From Actinomycetes bacterium (GTDB lineage: Bacteria; Actinomycetota; Acidimicrobiia; Acidimicrobiales; Palsa-688), in NCBI GenBank assembly GCA_021821705.1, contig JAKACE010000180.1, positions 1-5,106 on the forward strand: 5,106 nt of DNA, given 5' to 3'. The translations under genes were made by a program, and so were the position numbers. Position 1 is the first letter of the stretch. Every line of letters starts with the position of its first letter. Below are positions 1 through 3,528 of the stretch, in pieces. Below the pieces are notes generated by a model. It made no database searches and was not told where the DNA came from. It saw only the letters and a program-made list of their open reading frames with translations.

Positions 1-37
1 GTGCCGGCGGGCCAGCGGTGCCGGCGGGAACCCGCCG
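1..37. repeat. 11-bp direct repeat overlapping a GC palindrome
   Basis: GTGCCGGCGGG occurs at 1-11 and again at 18-28 (period 17). The second copy runs into a perfect palindrome, CGGCGGG (22-28), AA, CCCGCCG (31-37). The two-base centre is too short for a good RNA hairpin loop without opening the inner pairs. The array may continue left of the window. Its function is unknown, and in DNA this rich in GC, chance or slippage is a fair explanation. Confidence 0.45.
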
Positions 38-94
38 CAATGGCCGCCGCCGTTGCCTGGGCGCCCCGTGAAGTGGGAACCCCGAGGCCGGGCC
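1..94. other. Unassigned region downstream of the yeiH-like gene
   Basis: No gene can be supported here. The minus strand has no plausible ATG or GTG start between the yeiH-like stop and the window edge. One plus frame is open from the left edge to a TGA at 69-71 and could be the tail of a convergent gene, but its 22 codons are low in complexity and give no family signal. The stretch holds an 11-bp direct repeat and several GC palindromes, described separately. No U-tract follows any of them, so no intrinsic terminator is called. Confidence 0.5.
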
Positions 95-101
95 TCAGGC
101 C
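84..101. repeat. Overlapping palindromes at the yeiH-like stop codon
   Basis: GAGGCC-G-GGCCTC (84-96) and GGCCT-C-AGGCC (91-101) overlap each other and straddle the stop codon at 95-97. They could fold at the 3' end of the minus-strand message. No T-run follows in the direction of transcription, so they are not called a terminator. Confidence is in the presence of the palindromes, not in any function. Confidence 0.35.
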
Positions 102-1417
102 AGTTGGCACACCAGGCTCGTCACGCCGACGGTAACCCAGAGGATGGCACCGAGGACCATCGGGCGGGCGCCGGCGGCCCTCATCCGGCCAACTTTGGCC
201 GACAGTCCTATGGCTGCCAGCGCGGCGGTTATGGCCCAGGTCGACAGGTCCGATAGCCAGTGGTGGGCGAAGCCGGGCACCAGCCCGGTCGAGCCGACCA
301 GCACCGCCCCCAAGAACGCAACCACGAACCAGGGGAAAACGTCGCGCAGGCCCCGGGCGCCGGCCGGCTTGGGCTCGGCTCGGACGCCGGCGCCAGGCGC
401 ACCGTCACCAACTTTGCCGCCGGCCTCGATGCTTTCAGCCGCAGGCCCAGTTGCACCCTGACCGACTTTGCTGCCAGCCAGGATGCTTTCAGCCGCAGGC
501 ACAGCCCCCCTGCGCCGCCTCGTCCAGGCCGCTAGCACCATGCTGACCGGGATTATGGCCAGGGTCCTGGTCAATTTGACCACGACACCATACGAGGCAG
601 ATGCGTGGCCGTACACGGTGGTCGCCGCCACCACCGATGACATGTCGTTTATGGCCGTACCGGCGAAGAGCCCGAAGGCGTGCTGCGACAGCCCGAGCAG
701 GTGGCCGAGCTGGGGGTAGGTGAGCACTGCGGCGGCGTTGAACGCGAAGATCGTGGCGATGGCATAGCTGACATCTGCTTCGTCGGCACCGATGACGGCG
801 TCGGTAGCCGCAATGGCCGACGCCCCGCATATGGCCGTGCCGACGCCAATGAGCAGGGCGAGATCCCTGCGCAGGCGCAGGAAGCGGGCCGCCAACCAGG
901 CCATGGTGAAGGTGGCGCCCAGGGTGGCCACCAGGACCGGCAGCGACCGCTCCCCGGCGGCGACGACCTCGCTGACCGAGAGCCCTGTGCCGAGCAGGAC
1001 CACCGACGCCTGCAGCACTTTCTTGGCGGTGAACGAGATGCCTGGCTCAGCCCGGACCGGCAGGGGCCTCACGACCGCGATCACGAGGCCGCCGATGATC
1101 GCCAGCACCGGAGCGCCCACGACCGGCAGGAGACCGCCCAGCACGCTGGCCACGGCCGCCACGGCTATCACGGGCAGCAGGCCCGGGCCCAAAGTGCTCG
1201 CAAGCCCCAGGAGTTTGCGCCGGGCGCCGCCAGCTTGCCGGTCACCCGGCGCGTGCTCCAACCCGGTTACATCGTCAGCACCGGGAGGGAACCCTGCCCG
1301 CACCGCGGCGCGCCGGCCTGGGACGGCGGCTCCCAGCCCGCCATTGGCGGTCGCGGCCGCGTCGCCGGGGGGAGTTTCGGCGCCTTCGTCCGGAGCGGCA
1401 GTTGTAGGGGCAGTCAT
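95..1417 (-). CDS. yeiH: YeiH family putative sulfate exporter
   Basis: This is a 440-aa integral membrane protein of the YeiH/PF03601 family (putative sulfate exporter). Transport direction and substrate are mostly predicted for the family. About 11 hydrophobic segments are visible, near residues 76-98, 100-117, 134-154, 158-180, 186-205, 217-236, 245-267, 275-298, 359-378, 392-410 and 416-437. Family signatures include LLGTGLSVSEV (141-151), LIGVGTAICGASAIAA (189-204), FNAAAVLTYPQLGHLLGLS (226-244) and AGTAINDMSSVVAA (252-265). The ATG at 1417 is chosen because AAGGAGG lies 9 nt upstream; the frame stays open to 1801 only as a GC artefact running into the divergent gene. Two oddities stand out. 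About 70 hydrophilic residues precede the first membrane segment, although family members usually run near 350 aa. The loop between segments 8 and 9 (about 300-358) is swollen by an 18-residue tandem repeat. The gene is divergent from a LysR regulator, as in yeiE-yeiH. Confidence 0.9.
   Translation of the reverse strand: MTAPTTAAPDEGAETPPGDAAATANGGLGAAVPGRRAAVRAGFPPGADDVTGLEHAPGDRQAGGARRKLLGLASTLGPGLLPVIAVAAVASVLGGLLPVVGAPVLAIIGGLVIAVVRPLPVRAEPGISFTAKKVLQASVVLLGTGLSVSEVVAAGERSLPVLVATLGATFTMAWLAARFLRLRRDLALLIGVGTAICGASAIAATDAVIGADEADVSYAIATIFAFNAAAVLTYPQLGHLLGLSQHAFGLFAGTAINDMSSVVAATTVYGHASASYGVVVKLTRTLAIIPVSMVLAAWTRRRRGAVPAAESILAGSKVGQGATGPAAESIEAGGKVGDGAPGAGVRAEPKPAGARGLRDVFPWFVVAFLGAVLVGSTGLVPGFAHHWLSDLSTWAITAALAAIGLSAKVGRMRAAGARPMVLGAILWVTVGVTSLVCQLA
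399..506. repeat. 54-bp in-frame tandem repeat inside the yeiH-like gene
   Basis: Two adjacent 54-bp units, 399-452 and 453-506, match at about 44 of 54 positions by hand alignment. The best block is the GATGCTTTCAGCCGCAGGC segment, identical in both units. The period equals 18 codons, so the frame is kept. On the minus strand the units encode PAAESILAGSKVGQGATG (residues 307-324) and PAAESIEAGGKVGDGAPG (325-342), identical at 14 of 18 residues. The repeat falls in a hydrophilic loop between predicted membrane segments 8 and 9. Confidence 0.9.
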
Positions 1418-1426
1418 AGTGGCGTT

Positions 1427-1433
1427 CCTCCTT
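1427..1433 (-). promoter_or_regulatory. Shine-Dalgarno sequence of the yeiH-like gene
   Basis: Read on the minus strand this is AAGGAGG, 9 nt upstream of the ATG at 1417. It is a near-perfect anti-16S match and decides the start. It also shows that this gene has a 5' leader, unlike the divergent regulator, which has no such sequence. Confidence 0.85.
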
Positions 1434-1442
1434 GCTTCGAGG

Positions 1443-1493
1443 ATGGCGCTGGCAAACCCCGCCGGGTACCGGCGTTCTTGTTGCCAGTGCCAT
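1443..1493. promoter_or_regulatory. Large inverted repeat in the divergent intergenic region
   Basis: ATGGCGCTGGCAA (1443-1455) is the reverse complement of TTGCCAGTGCCAT (1481-1493) at 12 of 13 positions. The one mismatch becomes a G-U pair in plus-strand RNA. A nearly concentric small dyad, CGCCG (1460-1464) and CGGCG (1470-1474), sits in the 25-bp spacer. The arm centres lie 38 bp apart, about 3.6 helical turns, as might be expected for two half-sites bound by one regulator tetramer. The right arm is shared with the operator at 1489-1509. The dyad is directly visible; binding is inferred. Confidence 0.6.
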
Positions 1494-1509
1494 AAGCTCG
1501 CCTTATGGC
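1489..1509. promoter_or_regulatory. Probable LysR-type operator (ATAA-N7-TTAT)
   Basis: GCCATAAG (1489-1496) and CTTATGGC (1502-1509) are perfect 8-bp inverted arms around CTCGC. The core is ATAA-N7-TTAT, and T1493 to A1505 fits the T-N11-A rule of LysR-family sites. The dyad covers the regulator's own start codon at 1505 and a TAAGCT -10-like element at 1493-1498. A bound protein should therefore block transcription of the regulator, the usual LysR autorepression, while touching the region that controls the divergent exporter gene. Confidence 0.7.
1493..1498 (+). promoter_or_regulatory. Possible -10 element for leaderless lysR transcript
   Basis: TAAGCT fits the actinobacterial TANNNT -10 pattern. 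Its last T is 6 nt before the ATG at 1505, so transcription would start at or next to the A of the start codon. The regulator lacks any Shine-Dalgarno sequence, which agrees with a leaderless message. No convincing -35 hexamer was seen 16-19 bp upstream. Confidence 0.45.
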
Positions 1510-2479
1510 TCTTCCCCAGCCGTTGCCCGACCTGGAGGCATTGGACCTGTTGGTGACCGTGGGAGAGGTCGGCTCGATCACGGCTGCGGCCCAGGTGCAC
1601 GGCGTCACCCAACCGGCCGCCAGCATGCGCCTGCGCTCGCTGGAGCGGGCCCTGCGCCTGCGGCTGCTCGAGCGCAGCCGTTCGGGCTCGCGGCTCACCT
1701 CTGCGGGGGAGGCGACAGTGGAATGGGCGGCCCAAGTGGTGGGAGCGGTCGGGGCCCTGCTGGCAGGGGCGGCCGCCTTGCGTGCGGACCACCGCTCGCA
1801 CCTGCGGGTCGCGGCCAGCCTGACCGTGGCCGAGTACCTGCTACCGGCGTGGCTGCAGCAGTTGGCCGTGGGCACGCCGGGGACGGCGGTGTCCCTGGAC
1901 ATGGGCAATACGTCACATGTCGCCGAGCTCGTCACCGAGGGCGGGGCCGACCTGGGTTTCACCGAGGGTGCGCGTCCGCCCGGCCGGTTGCGCTGGAAGG
2001 ACCTGTTGGCGGACTCACTGGTCGTGGTGGTCGCGCCCACGCACCCCTGGGCGCGCCGGCGCCGGCCGCTCGTCCCCCGTGACCTGGCCACGACGGCGTT
2101 GCTACTGCGCGAGGAGGGTTCGGGGACACGGGACACGCTCGTCACCGCCCTGGCCGCTCATCGGCTCGTGCCGACGTCGTTGATGGAGCTGGGATCCACT
2201 ACGGCCCTCAAGGCGGCGGCTGCCACCGGGGCCGGGCCGGCCGTGCTGTCGGCGCGGGCGGTGGAACCCGAGCTGCGTTCAGGTCACCTGGTGCAGGTGC
2301 CCTACGCTGGGGTAGACCTGAGCCGGACCATCAGGGCCGTGTGGGCCAGGGAGCGGCCGCTCACCGAGCCGGCTCACCGGCTCCTGGCCATAGCGTCGGG
2401 CCACCGGGGCGCCAAACCCAGCGCCACAGGAGGTCCCAAACCCGGCGCCAGAGCCAGCGCCAGAGGAGGTATGGCATGA
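1505..2479 (+). CDS. LysR family transcriptional regulator (CysL/YeiE-like)
   Basis: This 324-aa protein has the LysR layout. An N-terminal winged helix-turn-helix spans about residues 8-66 (SITAAAQVHGVTQPAASMRL, then RLTSAG), followed by a linker helix and a periplasmic-binding-protein-like effector domain at about 99-297. The segment VAASLTVAEYLLPAWL (102-117) and LLREEGSGTRD (200-210) resemble the CysL/YeiE branch, linked in other bacteria to sulfite or sulfur metabolism; that assignment is from memory of the family and is tentative. The ATG at 1505 gives the expected distance to the helix-turn-helix and has no ribosome binding site, so the message may be leaderless. It is divergent from the yeiH-like gene and probably autoregulated through the dyad at its start. 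The last 26 residues or so are a low-complexity Gly/Ala/Arg/Pro tail beyond the usual length of about 300 aa, coded by short DNA repeats. Its stop overlaps the next start (ATGA). Confidence 0.9.
   Translation: MALPQPLPDLEALDLLVTVGEVGSITAAAQVHGVTQPAASMRLRSLERALRLRLLERSRSGSRLTSAGEATVEWAAQVVGAVGALLAGAAALRADHRSHLRVAASLTVAEYLLPAWLQQLAVGTPGTAVSLDMGNTSHVAELVTEGGADLGFTEGARPPGRLRWKDLLADSLVVVVAPTHPWARRRRPLVPRDLATTALLLREEGSGTRDTLVTALAAHRLVPTSLMELGSTTALKAAAATGAGPAVLSARAVEPELRSGHLVQVPYAGVDLSRTIRAVWARERPLTEPAHRLLAIASGHRGAKPSATGGPKPGARASARGGMA
2412..2470 (+). repeat. Short repeats coding the LysR tail and duplicating a Shine-Dalgarno
   Basis: CCAAACCC(A/G)GCGCCA occurs at 2412-2426 and 2436-2450 (period 24). 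AGCGCCA(C/G)AGGAGGT occurs at 2420-2434 and 2456-2470 (period 36, one mismatch). Both periods are multiples of three, so the regulator's frame is kept. The second AGGAGGT serves the oxidoreductase at 2476; the first is followed by no usable start codon. The pattern suggests slippage or local duplication that lengthened the regulator tail. Confidence 0.75.
2464..2470 (+). promoter_or_regulatory. Shine-Dalgarno sequence of the oxidoreductase
   Basis: AGGAGGT lies 5 nt before the ATG at 2476, inside the end of the regulator gene. An ATG at 2471 directly follows it but is in the regulator's frame and too close to be used. The site fixes the oxidoreductase start and supports coupled translation at the ATGA overlap. 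Confidence 0.8.
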
Positions 2480-3459
2480 AGGCAGCCGTCTACCGCCGTA
2501 CGGGAGGGCCGGAGGTCCTGACGGTGGAGGAGATCGAGACGCCCCAGCCCGGGCCCGGGCAGGTACGGGTCAGGGTCGAGCTGTCAGGCGTCAACCCGAC
2601 CGACTGGAAATCGCGTTCGGGGGCCACTGGGGGTGACCCGGAAGGGTTCCAGGTGCCTCACCACGACGCAGCCGGGGTGGTGGACGCCCTGGGCGAGGGG
2701 GCCGGAGGCCCCGCTGGGCTAGCAGTCGGCCAGCGGGTGTGGACCTACCTGGCAGGTTCCGGCAACCGTTACGGGACCGCCGCCGAGTACAGCGTCCTGC
2801 CCCAGGACCGTGTCGTGGCGCTGCCTGACAGCGCGTCGTTCGAGCTCGGCGCCTCGCTCGGCGTGCCTGCCCTGACCGCCGCCCACTGCCTGGGCGGCGA
2901 CCCGGGTGCGCTTGTCGGCCGCTGCGTCCTCGTCGCCGGCGGGGCGGGTGCGGTCGGCCACTACGCCATCGAGCTGGCCAAGTTCGCCGGTGCCAGGGTG
3001 GTCGCCACCGTCAGCAACGAGGCCAAGGCCGAGCTGGCCCGCAAGGCCGGTGCCGACCGCGTGGTCAACTACCGCCAGCCCGGCGCTGCCGAGTGCATCG
3101 TCGACTTCGGGCGTCCCGACCGCATCGTCGAGGTCGCCTTCGGGGCAAACATGGAGCTGGACCTGGCGGTGTCGCACCCGGGCACCCACGTCGTCGTGTA
3201 CGCCAGTGAGGCGTCAGACCCGGTCCTGCCCACCCGCAAGTTGATGACCGCCAACCTCACGGTCAGCTGGGCCCTCCTCTACGGCATCAGCGCCGAGGAC
3301 AAGCAGGCGGCCGTGCGCTGGACCAGCGACGCTCTGGCAGCGGGAGCCCTCACGACGCTGCCCCTGCACGTCTACCCCCTCGAGCAGGTAGCCGAGGCGC
3401 AGCAGGCCGTCGAGCAGGGCGCTGTCGGAAAGGTCCTGGTCAGACCGGCAGGGGCCTGA
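2476..3459 (+). CDS. Zinc-independent quinone oxidoreductase-like MDR enzyme
   Basis: This 327-aa protein belongs to the medium-chain dehydrogenase/reductase superfamily, quinone oxidoreductase (zeta-crystallin-like) branch, which usually uses NADPH to reduce quinones or activated alkenes in the cytoplasm. The N-terminal GroES-like domain (about 1-115) carries SGVNPTDWK (37-45), typical of this branch. The Rossmann domain has the glycine motif VLVAGGAGAVG (151-161), then VVATVSNEAKAELARKAGAD (175-194). It ends with the family-like GAVGKVLVRP (315-324). The catalytic Cys/His of zinc alcohol dehydrogenases and the structural zinc Cys cluster are absent; PHHDAAGVV (61-69) replaces the usual GHE region. 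Length is normal for the family. The start at 2476 is set by AGGAGGT and by the ATGA overlap with the LysR gene; the open frame upstream to 2341 is a shadow. Co-transcription with the regulator is likely. Substrate cannot be read from the sequence. Confidence 0.9.
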   Translation: MKAAVYRRTGGPEVLTVEEIETPQPGPGQVRVRVELSGVNPTDWKSRSGATGGDPEGFQVPHHDAAGVVDALGEGAGGPAGLAVGQRVWTYLAGSGNRYGTAAEYSVLPQDRVVALPDSASFELGASLGVPALTAAHCLGGDPGALVGRCVLVAGGAGAVGHYAIELAKFAGARVVATVSNEAKAELARKAGADRVVNYRQPGAAECIVDFGRPDRIVEVAFGANMELDLAVSHPGTHVVVYASEASDPVLPTRKLMTANLTVSWALLYGISAEDKQAAVRWTSDALAAGALTTLPLHVYPLEQVAEAQQAVEQGAVGKVLVRPAGA

Positions 3460-3487
3460 AGGTGCCGACCGTGACGGCGGAGCGGTT

Positions 3488-3511
3488 GGCCACGGGGGCG
3501 TGGGCGTGGCC
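3488..3511. other. Stem-loop in the gap before the kinase
   Basis: GGCCACG (3488-3494) and CGTGGCC (3505-3511) are perfect 7-bp inverted arms around a 10-nt G-rich loop. It lies 28 bp after the oxidoreductase stop and 17 bp before the kinase start. No T-run follows, so it is not a standard intrinsic terminator. It could be a Rho-assisted or hairpin-only stop, a protein site, or chance in GC-rich DNA. Confidence 0.4.
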
Positions 3512-3522
3512 CGGCGCGGGAA

Positions 3523-3528
3523 TAGTTT
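3523..3528 (+). promoter_or_regulatory. Possible -10 element for the kinase gene
   Basis: TAGTTT fits TANNNT and stands out in GC-rich surroundings. Its last T is 6 nt before the GTG at 3535, the same spacing as the -10-like element of the LysR gene, so a leaderless transcript starting at that GTG is plausible. The TAG within it is also the in-frame stop that bounds the kinase frame. No clear -35 was seen. Confidence 0.4.

Noticed and set aside
22..37. Intrinsic terminator for the exporter gene
   Set aside because: The palindrome has only a two-base centre and no T-run follows it on the minus strand.
399..506. CRISPR-like or mobile repeat
   Set aside because: Only two adjacent units, no spacers, period divisible by three, and inside a coding frame; this is a coding tandem duplication.
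1418..1504. A -10 and -35 pair for the yeiH-like gene
   Set aside because: No TANNNT hexamer is present on the minus strand of this region, and TTGCCA at 1450-1455 has no matching -10 at 16-19 bp. The promoter exists but cannot be placed.
680..1556. Long plus-strand open frames opposite the exporter gene
   Set aside because: They are antisense to a protein with clear membrane segments and family motifs, and their translations are low-complexity without recognisable domains.
1418..1801. Upstream extension of the minus-strand exporter frame by 128 codons
   Set aside because: It runs antisense into the LysR gene, has Arg/Gln/Gly-rich nonsense composition, and the AAGGAGG at 1427-1433 fixes the start at 1417.
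1414..2145. Minus-strand open frame opposite the LysR gene
   Set aside because: Arg/Ser/Ala-rich translation with no domain; the LysR frame on the other strand is unambiguous.
2341..2475. GTG start at 2341 for the oxidoreductase
   Set aside because: The added 45 residues are Gln/Arg-rich out-of-frame reading of the LysR gene; family proteins begin at MKAAVYRR, and AGGAGGT precedes 2476.
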